A stretch of 33,228 nt of DNA from Shewanella sp. TC10 (GTDB lineage: Bacteria > Pseudomonadota > Gammaproteobacteria > Enterobacterales > Shewanellaceae). Location: contig NZ_VKHR01000060.1 in NCBI RefSeq assembly GCF_009663145.1, positions 1 through 33,228 on the forward strand, in the 5' to 3' direction. The notes beneath the pieces are model-generated. The model was not told the origin of the DNA, made no database searches, and saw nothing but the letters and a program-made list of their open reading frames with translations. The position numbers were made by a program, and so were the translations under genes. This document shows, in pieces, positions 17,176-24,292 of the stretch. How positions within the stretch are numbered: position 1 is the stretch's first letter; every line of letters starts with the position of its first letter.

Positions 17176-20028
17176 TTATTGTGCGACTAAAGCAGGAATT
17201 TGTTGGCCTATGGCCTGTAATTTCTCTGCTGGATACACCAAGGTATCTGGATTTAACTGTGCAGCTAATCGAGTGAACATCCATTGTACTTTGTCATCAT
17301 TAATTAAAGCGTAATTTGCGTTAGCTAATAATTCACGATGGAATCTTTTTCTTAATTCTAGTGGTGTTTCATGCTTTCTGTCCAAGCCAACATTAATCAA
17401 CACTGTTGTCGGCTCACCTAAATGCTCAGATAAGGCATTTTGTAATTGCTCAATGGCAACATCAGCAGCCAAGTGCTTTTGGTCTGGTTTTAATAGTAGT
17501 GGAATTGGATTTTCTAAACGCTGACAAACGGAATTAACCGCTAACTGTCTGACGCGCCCACCAATACTAAGTGAAGCCATCACCTTATACCAATGTAGAT
17601 CTAGATCATCACCAGATATCTCATGCTCACCACTTACAGCTAATGCTGTTGAGGTTTCTACTGCAGCAGCTTGATTACTCTGACTTAAAAGCTGCGCAGA
17701 TGTTTCGACTAATGAGACAGTCTGAGGTGCAGCTTCTGACTGGCTATTTTCAATTGCTTTGACATGAGTCTCATTCGTTTGTTCGACATTAGATTCAGCT
17801 TTGTGATCTTTAACAGCCTGAGCATTGGCCATCGCAGGCTCGATAGCACCTTCTGGCTTATCCCAAGGAGGTCTATCATTTTCATTTAAAACTTTGTCTG
17901 AATTTGATTGAGTTGCAATAGCTACATTTTCATCTAACTGTTGATTTGACTCTGTTGGTGCATGTCCTTCTGCGGCAATTTTACTGCGTGGTGCGGGTAC
18001 CTTAATACTAGGGTTCGCTGCCGCTTGTTGCTTTTTTGCTTGTTCACCTTCTGTGGCGAGATTTGTTAAATCAGCTTTTAATGAGTCATTAGTCGCCAAT
18101 ACAGCATCAAGCAATGCATCTAAATCTGCCACTTCTTCAGCTGTGGGTTCAGGCGCTGTTTTTGCCACAACAGCTTGTGTTTGCGGATGACTGCTAGGAA
18201 CATCACTCGTTGATAGCTGGCTTTCGTCATACGAAGATGCTGAAAATGAACTCATATCATCGTGTTGATAATCATCCATTGATGCCTCTGAACTCGCTTG
18301 AGCAAATTGCTCATAAGCATCCATAGGCATGTCGTCGCTGCCACTTAATGATGAGCCACTTAATGATGAGTCACTTAATGATGAACCATTAATTGAAGAG
18401 GCTTGTGGTTGTTCGCTCATTTGAGCTTGATTGTTAGCAATCTCTTCAGTGGTTTTTTCACTTTCTGATGGTTTGCTTAGATCTGATGCCGATACTGCTT
18501 TTTGCTCAAAGCCTAAACTACTAGCTTGGCTTAATAGTATCGCCTGTTCTGCTGCGAGCGCTTCATCTGATTTATGCTCCACTGCGGGTTCGGTTTGGGC
18601 AGGTTCGGTTTGGGCGCTTTCGCTCGCACTCACTGAAGTTTCAACGTTTACACTTGAAGGCACTTGCGTTTTCTGGGTAGTGCTCGCTACAACTTCAGGC
18701 TTTATGTCAGAGTTTGGCTCAGGTTGTGGATCACGTTGTGACTCAATTTTTGGAGTTGAGTGAAGCTCTGGTTTAATTTCTGGTTTATCTTCTGATTTAA
18801 CTTCTGATTTGAGCTCAGTTGTTTGTTCCGCTTGTGGCTCTGGCTTATTCGCAGGCATTTGCGTCGCAGCGGCTATAGCTTGCGGACTTGGGGCTGCTGG
18901 TAATGATATTTTTGCGGCATCATCTGTGTGCCAACGCTTAACGGGCTTTTCTGGCACAAAAGCGATAGCTCGCAGTAATGCCATTTCTAATCCTGATTTA
19001 GGGTCAGGTGCAAAAGCCAGTTCTTTACGACCAGTCAATAATAACTGATAGTAAAGCTGCACTTGCTCAGGTGTTAATTGTTGAGCAAAGGCTATTATCT
19101 GTTCACTATATAATGATTGTTGCGCTGCAGCTGGAGCAAATTGAGTTAAGGTAATTTGATGAAGCAGCTCAAGTAAACTACGCAGTACTTCATCAGCATC
19201 AGCGCCAAAACTAAGCACTTGCTGAATAGTCTGCATCAAATTAGCCACATCGGCATCGCACAGTGCTTTTAACAGTGCAAGGACTTGCTGAGCATCAATA
19301 CTGCCGAGCATTGACTGCACTTGCTGATGCATAACTTGACCACTACCAAACGCAATGGCTTGATCAGTCAAGCTTAACGCATCGCGCATGCTGCCATTAG
19401 CTGCTTTAGCAAGTAAGTCTAACGCTTGTGGTTCATATTCCAGTTGCTCTTGAGTCAGAATAAAGTCAAGCTGCTTGGCGATTTCATCTTGAGAAAGGCT
19501 TTTTAAATTAAACTGCAAACAACGAGACAACACAGTGACAGGCAGTTTTTGCGGATCGGTTGTGGCCAGTAAAAACTTAACATGCTCTGGCGGCTCTTCT
19601 AGGGTTTTAAGCAAAGCATTAAAACTGCTGCGAGAGAGCATGTGTACTTCATCGATAAGATACACCTTGAAGCGTCCACGTGAAGGCTTGTACTGAACAT
19701 TGTCCAGTAATTCACGAGTATCATCCACTTTGGTGCGCGACGCCGCATCGACTTCGATTAAGTCAACAAAACGCCCCTGTGCAATTTCAACACAACTTGA
19801 ACATACACCACACGGCGTTGATGTTACGCCTTGCTCACAGTTTAAGCCTTTGGCAAATAGCCGCGCTAAACTGGTTTTACCGACACCTCGAGTACCAGTA
19901 AATAAATATGCGTGATGTAAGCGCTGCTGAGTTAATGCATTTGTTAGAGCTAATAAGACATGCGACTGCCCTACCATTTCCTCAAATTTTGCAGGGCGCC
20001 ACTTACGGGCTAACACCTGATAAGACAT
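17176..20028 (-). CDS. dnaX: DNA polymerase III subunits tau/gamma
   Basis: The clamp-loader motor and replisome organiser. The start is the ATG at 20028 (MSYQVLARKWRP, as in E. coli), with GGGGA 5 bases before it; the open frame upstream only offers a TTG. The product has 950 residues. The AAA+ domain carries Walker A GTRGVGKTS (44-52), four zinc-binding Cys (64, 73, 76, 79) and Walker B LIDEVH (124-129); the collar follows to about 365. A disordered, Ser/Gln/Glu/Pro-rich linker of about 450 residues, far longer than in E. coli (643 residues in total), leads to the tau C-terminal domain (about 815-950) that binds polymerase and helicase. A candidate -1 frameshift site at 18031-18037 would give gamma. 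Confidence 0.97.
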   Translation of the reverse strand: MSYQVLARKWRPAKFEEMVGQSHVLLALTNALTQQRLHHAYLFTGTRGVGKTSLARLFAKGLNCEQGVTSTPCGVCSSCVEIAQGRFVDLIEVDAASRTKVDDTRELLDNVQYKPSRGRFKVYLIDEVHMLSRSSFNALLKTLEEPPEHVKFLLATTDPQKLPVTVLSRCLQFNLKSLSQDEIAKQLDFILTQEQLEYEPQALDLLAKAANGSMRDALSLTDQAIAFGSGQVMHQQVQSMLGSIDAQQVLALLKALCDADVANLMQTIQQVLSFGADADEVLRSLLELLHQITLTQFAPAAAQQSLYSEQIIAFAQQLTPEQVQLYYQLLLTGRKELAFAPDPKSGLEMALLRAIAFVPEKPVKRWHTDDAAKISLPAAPSPQAIAAATQMPANKPEPQAEQTTELKSEVKSEDKPEIKPELHSTPKIESQRDPQPEPNSDIKPEVVASTTQKTQVPSSVNVETSVSASESAQTEPAQTEPAVEHKSDEALAAEQAILLSQASSLGFEQKAVSASDLSKPSESEKTTEEIANNQAQMSEQPQASSINGSSLSDSSLSGSSLSGSDDMPMDAYEQFAQASSEASMDDYQHDDMSSFSASSYDESQLSTSDVPSSHPQTQAVVAKTAPEPTAEEVADLDALLDAVLATNDSLKADLTNLATEGEQAKKQQAAANPSIKVPAPRSKIAAEGHAPTESNQQLDENVAIATQSNSDKVLNENDRPPWDKPEGAIEPAMANAQAVKDHKAESNVEQTNETHVKAIENSQSEAAPQTVSLVETSAQLLSQSNQAAAVETSTALAVSGEHEISGDDLDLHWYKVMASLSIGGRVRQLAVNSVCQRLENPIPLLLKPDQKHLAADVAIEQLQNALSEHLGEPTTVLINVGLDRKHETPLELRKRFHRELLANANYALINDDKVQWMFTRLAAQLNPDTLVYPAEKLQAIGQQIPALVAQ
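18008..18051 (-). promoter_or_regulatory. Candidate -1 programmed frameshift site in dnaX (gamma production)
   Basis: On the minus strand the slippery heptamer A AAA AAG (18037-18031) lies in the correct phase (GCA AAA AAG, codons 664-666). AAGGTG lies 7 bases upstream and resembles the internal Shine-Dalgarno stimulator of E. coli. Slipping by -1 adds seven codons (ATSGSEP) and then TAG at 18010-18008, giving a 673-residue gamma. GCGGCA/TGCCGC and shorter pairs downstream could form a hairpin. The E. coli site also encodes AKK. Confidence 0.6.
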
Positions 20029-20396
20029 GGAATTCCCCAAGCTTCAAATTAAAACGGGATGATTTAGCGACCTTGTAATTAAACACGGTATTTAAAATGC
20101 GGTTTCTAAAAACTGTTTTAAAAGCGGTTTCTAAAGGTCAGTACCCGAAAATAAATTTAACAATAACATGCAAGTTAAAAACACGCTATTGATACACTAT
20201 TTAACGGGTGGGTTTGGCGAAGATTTAGACTAACTTAATCGCTATGTGCTGATTAAGTAAGATGAACCTATATTAGCGAATAAGCACGGCTCAAATAATC
20301 ATAAAATACAGGTTCGATTAAACAACAGACATAAAAAAGCAGCGCTAAATGAGCTTCATTTATGCACTGCCTTTACTAGCCTGATTTAGCTAAGAG
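20029..20396. other. Intergenic region between dnaX and apt
   Basis: About 368 bases with no gene. It contains the apt terminator (20333-20370) and, upstream of dnaX, two copies of GCGGTTTCTAAA (20099-20110 and 20124-20135) spaced 25 bases apart. The dnaX promoter must lie here but is not obvious. Confidence 0.5.
20333..20370 (-). terminator. Intrinsic terminator downstream of apt
   Basis: An imperfect stem of about 14 bp (20339-20352 with 20356-20370, one G-U and one bulge), followed on the minus strand by T6. Confidence 0.75.
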
Positions 20397-20948
20397 TTAC
20401 TCGCCTTCAAACTCACATAAGGTCAAGATTTCAATGCCTAATGCTTCAATACGTTTTTCACCGCCAATATCAGGCAGAGAAATAACGAATGCAGCATGAG
20501 CAACGTCACCACCGAGTTCACGAATTAACTTTACAGTCGCTTCGATAGTGCCGCCAGTTGCAAGCAAATCATCAACGACTAATACTTTATCGCCTGGCTT
20601 GATAGCGTCGACATGAATTTCTAATGTGTCTTTGCCGTATTCAAGATCATAAGTTTGAGCAATGGTCTTTCTTGGTAATTTACCAGGCTTACGAACAGGA
20701 ACAAAACCTATACCTAGCTCTAGTGCTAATGGCGCACCGAATAAAAAGCCACGAGCTTCCGTTCCAACAACTTTGGTGAATCCAAGCGACTTATAGTGGT
20801 CAACAAATAAAGCGATAGTCGCTTTATATGCTTCTGCGTCTTCTAATAAGCTGGTGACATCGCGGAACATGATGCCTGGAATTGGATAATCAGGAATGGC
20901 TTTAATGCTGTCTTTGATTAACGCTAAACTTGCTGGATTCATAGTCAT
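20397..20948 (-). CDS. apt: Adenine phosphoribosyltransferase
   Basis: It converts adenine + PRPP to AMP + PPi in purine salvage, in the cytosol. It has 183 residues, the usual length. The PRPP-binding loop VLVVDDLLATGGT lies at 122-134 and the adenine-side segment EARGFLFG at 64-71. Two in-frame ATG codons (20948 and 20942) are possible. Neither has a strong ribosome binding site, and the first is taken. It lies upstream of dnaX on the same strand, the order apt-dnaX-ybaB also seen in E. coli. Confidence 0.96.
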   Translation of the reverse strand: MTMNPASLALIKDSIKAIPDYPIPGIMFRDVTSLLEDAEAYKATIALFVDHYKSLGFTKVVGTEARGFLFGAPLALELGIGFVPVRKPGKLPRKTIAQTYDLEYGKDTLEIHVDAIKPGDKVLVVDDLLATGGTIEATVKLIRELGGDVAHAAFVISLPDIGGEKRIEALGIEILTLCEFEGE

Positions 20949-21106
20949 ATTGATTTGTCTATTTAAAAAGGAATGGATTAATAGCCACTATGGCAATTCA
21001 GATTAAACTGAAATTGTAAAAATAGTATCTGGCATATCACTCGATTTGGCAGATAGTAAGCATGTTTGATGACAGTTGCAACTAACGAGCAAAATACCAG
21101 CAACTT

Positions 21107-21472
21107 TTAATCTAACTCTGGGATCTGCCACATAAAAAGTAATAGTACACATAACATACAAACTAACATTATCTGTACCCATAATAACGGCACGATAGCG
21201 ATACTCACCACAAAGCTCAGTGTGGTCATTATCATGGCTTTACGTTTTAACTTCTTGTTAATTGATCGCTTGTTTTGCCAATCATTTAACCCTTGGGAAA
21301 ACCATGGGTGTGTCATTAGCCAATGATGAAGCCTGTCACTTGAACGGGCAAAGCAATAAGCTGCAAGTAAAATAAAAGGCACGGTTGGCAGCAACGGCAC
21401 GACAATACCAATAGTACCTAGCGTGACACTGGTTAAACCAACAATAACGAAAAAGCCGCGTTTTAACGACAT
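21107..21472 (-). CDS. ybaN: DUF454 (YbaN-family) inner-membrane protein
   Basis: A 121-residue membrane protein with hydrophobic segments at about 6-40 and 78-115. It has the family motif GTIGIVVPLLPTVPFILLAAYCFARSS and the HHWLMTHPWFSQGLNDW segment. The function is unknown. The start is the ATG at 21472, with GGAG 4 bases before it; a longer reading frame upstream begins only with TTG. E. coli has ybaN next to apt as well, so the neighbourhood is ancestral. A terminator hairpin just upstream (21493-21518) separates it from the RiPP operon. Confidence 0.9.
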   Translation of the reverse strand: MSLKRGFFVIVGLTSVTLGTIGIVVPLLPTVPFILLAAYCFARSSDRLHHWLMTHPWFSQGLNDWQNKRSINKKLKRKAMIMTTLSFVVSIAIVPLLWVQIMLVCMLCVLLLFMWQIPELD

Positions 21473-21492
21473 AACACTCCAAGCAAAATCAA

Positions 21493-21518
21493 AAAAACCA
21501 TTCAATAGAATGGTTTTT
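21493..21518 (-). terminator. Terminator after the 39-codon micro-ORF, upstream of ybaN
   Basis: An 11-bp perfect stem AAAAACCATTC/GAATGGTTTTT (21493-21503 with 21508-21518), loop AATA, followed on the minus strand by further T. It is probably the end of the hvfABC transcript. Confidence 0.75.
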
Positions 21519-21569
21519 GGGGAACCGATGCTATTAAAAATAGGTCGGTATAATAACTGAGATGAACAG

Positions 21570-21689
21570 TTAAATTAAGCCTGCAAGTCTCAATGCTGAA
21601 ATAGAAGCTGGTAATGTAGGTAAAAGCAAAACAAGGATAAAACCAATAAAATACAAAATGTTAAATGGGTCTTTAAACGGCTGACTCAT
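21570..21689 (-). CDS. 39-residue single-helix membrane protein downstream of hvfC
   Basis: A micro-ORF: ATG at 21689-21687, TAA at 21572-21570. The protein begins MSQPFKDPFN, has one strongly hydrophobic stretch (residues about 10-26, ILYFIGFILVLLLPTLP) and ends SALRLAGLI. The clean N-terminal polar tail, a single predicted membrane helix, AGGA upstream (spacing about 10) and a terminator 52 bases after the stop support a real gene. It lies 118 bases after the hvfC stop with no terminator in between that I can see, so it may be the fourth gene of that operon. I do not recognise a family. Confidence 0.6.
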   Translation of the reverse strand: MSQPFKDPFNILYFIGFILVLLLPTLPASISALRLAGLI

Positions 21690-21807
21690 GTTATTTGATT
21701 CCTAAGAGTAATGTTAACCACCTTCTGGCAGCGTGAACTAGATCACAAAATTCGCGCTATTGTAAGTAAAAAGGTCGCCAATAAAAACCCTAAAATAACT
21801 GTGCCAT

Positions 21808-22569
21808 TTATTCTGTTGTATCTGCTTGGTTTAAAGTGCAAATAATGCCTTTTTCAGCTAACTGCTGCAGCATTTGCAAGCAGCCATTTGATAAAGCCTC
21901 AGCGCTCATTTGAGGGTAACTACTTTGTAGCCAAGTGATGATATCACTCAAGTAGCAAGTTTCAGCTTGGGTAATAAACGCCAACACTTGCGCTGTTAAT
22001 GGATTCAGTTGTAAAAACACCACTTCATCCGCGTTGTCTCGATAAACGCAAAAACTGTGTGGCTGCTCACTAGGTTCTGTAGGCTGATAATCAACACTAA
22101 TATGTTGAACCTCATAATGATATTGCGTCACAGTGGCTTTAACCGACATCGATAATGGCAATTCGGTGATCATGTCACTTGAAATAACCAACTCGTTTTC
22201 ATTATCAAAAACAGTCGCTATATATAATTCAAGCCACTCGTAGTGCGCTAGCTCGACCATAAATGGCGGATCGTAATCCAGTAGCTGATAACTGGTTTGT
22301 AAAAATGCAATGAATTCTTGGGAGATCTCGATGAAGATTGGCGTTTTGCAATCGAAACTGACAAAAAATTGTTGAATTAACTTAAGCCAAGCATCTTCAG
22401 TGTATAAGGATTTTAAAACAGGAAAAGCGCCCGATACAAAGCCATTGATATTATTGAAAAATAGCTCTCGATATACCGTCATTCGCTCTAAGGTCATGCC
22501 ATCTGGTAAAGGCTGATTAGGATCGCGAATGTAATCCATAAACGACTGTTGAGTGTCAATAAAAGTCAT
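21808..22569 (-). CDS. hvfC: DUF2063 protein, HvfC/BufC partner of MNIO enzyme
   Basis: A 253-residue protein of the DUF2063/HvfC-BufC family. The N-terminal half (residues about 5-95) has the typical pattern FMDYIRDPNQPLP, RMTVYRELFFNNINGFVSGAFPVL; the C-terminal half is a second domain with a winged-helix-like end. In characterised systems this partner presents the precursor peptide to the DUF692 enzyme and is needed for modification. AAGGAG lies 6 bases before the ATG. The ATG overlaps the hvfB stop by one base (TAATG), so the two are translationally coupled and probably form a 1:1 complex. Confidence 0.88.
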   Translation of the reverse strand: MTFIDTQQSFMDYIRDPNQPLPDGMTLERMTVYRELFFNNINGFVSGAFPVLKSLYTEDAWLKLIQQFFVSFDCKTPIFIEISQEFIAFLQTSYQLLDYDPPFMVELAHYEWLELYIATVFDNENELVISSDMITELPLSMSVKATVTQYHYEVQHISVDYQPTEPSEQPHSFCVYRDNADEVVFLQLNPLTAQVLAFITQAETCYLSDIITWLQSSYPQMSAEALSNGCLQMLQQLAEKGIICTLNQADTTE

Positions 22570-23408
22570 TAAGCACTCCTTGTCTTTAACGAAGCTAACG
22601 CTTGCTGTTGATATTGATGTATCTGATTGATTTCTAACAACAGCTCTGGCGTTTCTGGGATATTGAAGTCGCGCTCTAACAGTGTAGGAAATATACCGTG
22701 TTGTTGATAGCTTTGTTGTAGTAGTGCCCAGACAGGGTCAATCACATCAGCGCCGTGGGTATCTACCATTAATTCTGGTGTTTCTTCGTAATGCCCAGCA
22801 ATGTGCATATACTCTATACGCTCTGTTGGCATTGACGCTAAAAATTTTGCAGCGTCATATTGGTGATTAATTGAGTTCACATAGATGTTATTGACATCGA
22901 GCAGTAATTTACAGTCAGCCTCAGTAAGCACCGCATTAACAAACTCTTGTTCATTCATTTGCGCCCCTGGCGCCGCATAAAATGAGACATTTTCAAGAAT
23001 AAATGGTCTTTCTAGAATATCCTCGACTTGTTTAATCCGCTTAGCAACATAGTTCACTGCTTCTTGAGTGAATGGGATAGGCATTAAATCATACATGTGG
23101 CCAGTGCCTGAGCAGTAGCTTAAATGCTCTGAATAAATTTCAATTTGATGTAGATCGAGAAAGGCTTTAATGTTTTTTACAAACTCGGTATCAAGAGGCT
23201 CTGGACTACCAATAGATAAAGACAAGCCATGACAAAAAAACTCGTGCTGCTCAGTTAATTGTCTAAACTGCTTGCCAAACTTTCCACCTAAGGTCATCCA
23301 GTTTTCAGGTGCCACTTCAAAGAAGTTAATTTCGTCAGGCACCTGCTGACAAAACTCATCAAGCATCTCTCGGCGTAAACCCAGTCCCACTGTTGCTTGC
23401 TTTGCCAT
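22569..23408 (-). CDS. hvfB: DUF692 multinuclear non-heme iron oxidative enzyme (MNIO), HvfB/BufB type
   Basis: A 279-residue TIM-barrel-like iron enzyme that modifies Cys residues of a ribosomal peptide. Metal-ligand motifs typical of the family are present: CHGLSLSIG (His60), SEHLSY (His95), LENVSFY (Glu139), LLDVNNIYVNSINH (Asp171, His182), MHIAGH (His202, His206), DTHGADV (Asp216, His218) and LLERD (Glu245). No key residue appears missing. The start is the ATG at 23408, with GGAG 8 bases before it; the longer open frame has no such site. The precursor gene lies 143 bases upstream behind a hairpin, and hvfC overlaps the stop. Confidence 0.93.
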   Translation of the reverse strand: MAKQATVGLGLRREMLDEFCQQVPDEINFFEVAPENWMTLGGKFGKQFRQLTEQHEFFCHGLSLSIGSPEPLDTEFVKNIKAFLDLHQIEIYSEHLSYCSGTGHMYDLMPIPFTQEAVNYVAKRIKQVEDILERPFILENVSFYAAPGAQMNEQEFVNAVLTEADCKLLLDVNNIYVNSINHQYDAAKFLASMPTERIEYMHIAGHYEETPELMVDTHGADVIDPVWALLQQSYQQHGIFPTLLERDFNIPETPELLLEINQIHQYQQQALASLKTRSA

Positions 23409-23440
23409 TACAACACTCCGTTTGTTACTTTTTATCAATT

Positions 23441-23464
23441 AAAAAGGCCTGCATAACAGGCCTT
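23441..23464 (-). terminator. Hairpin between hvfA and hvfB (partial terminator)
   Basis: An 8-bp perfect stem AAGGCCTG/CAGGCCTT (23444-23451 with 23457-23464), loop CATAA, followed on the minus strand by five T. It stands between precursor and enzymes in the same operon, so partial read-through would give more precursor than enzyme. Confidence 0.75.
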
Positions 23465-23551
23465 AGTTGACGACATAATGTTAGCTATTACCTTGTATAT
23501 CAATAAGCTTTAAAGGTTGCTAGCAAATTGTCAGTAAGCTATAAAAATAGA

Positions 23552-23977
23552 TTACTTGCTACCGCCACATTTGCCTTCGCCACACTTACCTTCTTTAGCT
23601 TTACCTTCGGCAGCTTTTTTCATGTCGCCACCACACTTGCCTTCGCCACATTTGCCTTCTTTGGCTTTCTTCATGTCGCCGCCACACTTACCTTCACCAC
23701 ATTTTCCTTCTGTGGCTTTTTTCATATCGCCACCACACTTGCCTTCACCACATTTTCCTTCTGTGGCTTTTTTCATATCGCCGCCACACTTACCTTCACC
23801 ACATTTACCTTCGCCGCACTTACCTTCTTTAGATTTGCTTTCGCCACCATCAAGTTGGTAACCGGCATTCATTTGCTCAAAACCAAATGGGTTAGCTTCA
23901 ACTGAAGTTGAAACACCTGCAGTTAATACCACTGCGCCTAAAGCCATTGCTACTGTAGTTTGTTTTACTGAGTTCAT
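23552..23977 (-). CDS. hvfA: HvfA-type secreted RiPP precursor with eleven EGKCG motifs
   Basis: A 141-residue precursor. Residues 1-28 form a Sec signal peptide (hydrophobic core AMALGAVVLTAG, likely cut after SVEA). A linker follows to residue 50, then 11 copies of EGKCG (first at 51-55, last at 134-138) arranged as EGKCGEGKCGGDMKKAT units. All eleven Cys lie in this motif and there are no others. Related peptides have these Cys turned into copper-binding heterocycles by the MNIO enzyme, and the product is exported to the periplasm. The ATG at 23977 has AAGGAAG 7 bases upstream; the frame upstream starts only with TTG. The copper role is inferred from the family. Confidence 0.93.
   Translation of the reverse strand: MNSVKQTTVAMALGAVVLTAGVSTSVEANPFGFEQMNAGYQLDGGESKSKEGKCGEGKCGEGKCGGDMKKATEGKCGEGKCGGDMKKATEGKCGEGKCGGDMKKAKEGKCGEGKCGGDMKKAAEGKAKEGKCGEGKCGGSK
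23555..23827 (-). repeat. Coding tandem repeat, 51-bp unit (EGKCG array)
   Basis: Residues 51-141 of HvfA. Four successive 51-bp units (residues 56-72, 73-89, 90-106, 107-123) are nearly identical in DNA and protein. They are preceded by one extra EGKCG and followed by a variant AEGKAK spacer and a final pair. Such near-identity suggests recent expansion and possible copy-number variation. Confidence 0.9.
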
Positions 23978-24292
23978 AATAATCTTCCTTATATTCAAAC
24001 TTTATAATGGTGACCAACAACTAACAGTGCTGGCTTACAATTTAATAGACCTACAACGGTTTACTTTTATTTCACAAAAATTGATCTAAATCATAATTAT
24101 TTTCAAAAGTTCTTGCTAGAGAGCCAAGGTTATTTGTAATCATAGTGTAAATCTATGATGTATCAACCTGATATTTAAGATTAATATTACTTTTCCCAAT
24201 TACTTGTACCTTTTCCACTGTTTAGAAATGAATTTGTATAAAAAGCTAAAGTCGCTAGAATGGCGCTCCTTTTATTTACAATAGGTTCAGCC
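23978..24292. other. Divergent intergenic region between hvfA and dusC
   Basis: About 315 bases with no gene. It should contain both promoters. The candidate FNR/CRP-family site at 24081-24094 is its main recognisable element. A TATAAA near 24235 is a possible dusC -10. Confidence 0.5.
24081..24094. promoter_or_regulatory. Candidate FNR/EtrA-type binding site
   Basis: TTGATCTAAATCAT matches TTGAT-N4-ATCAA in nine of ten positions. It lies 104 bases upstream of hvfA and 199 bases upstream of dusC. Position relative to the promoters is unknown. Confidence 0.4.

Noticed and set aside
23528..23905. Plus-strand frames opposite hvfA (125 and 101 codons, Phe/Thr- and Pro/His/Leu-rich)
   Set aside because: They are antisense reflections of the EGKCG tandem repeat, not independent genes.
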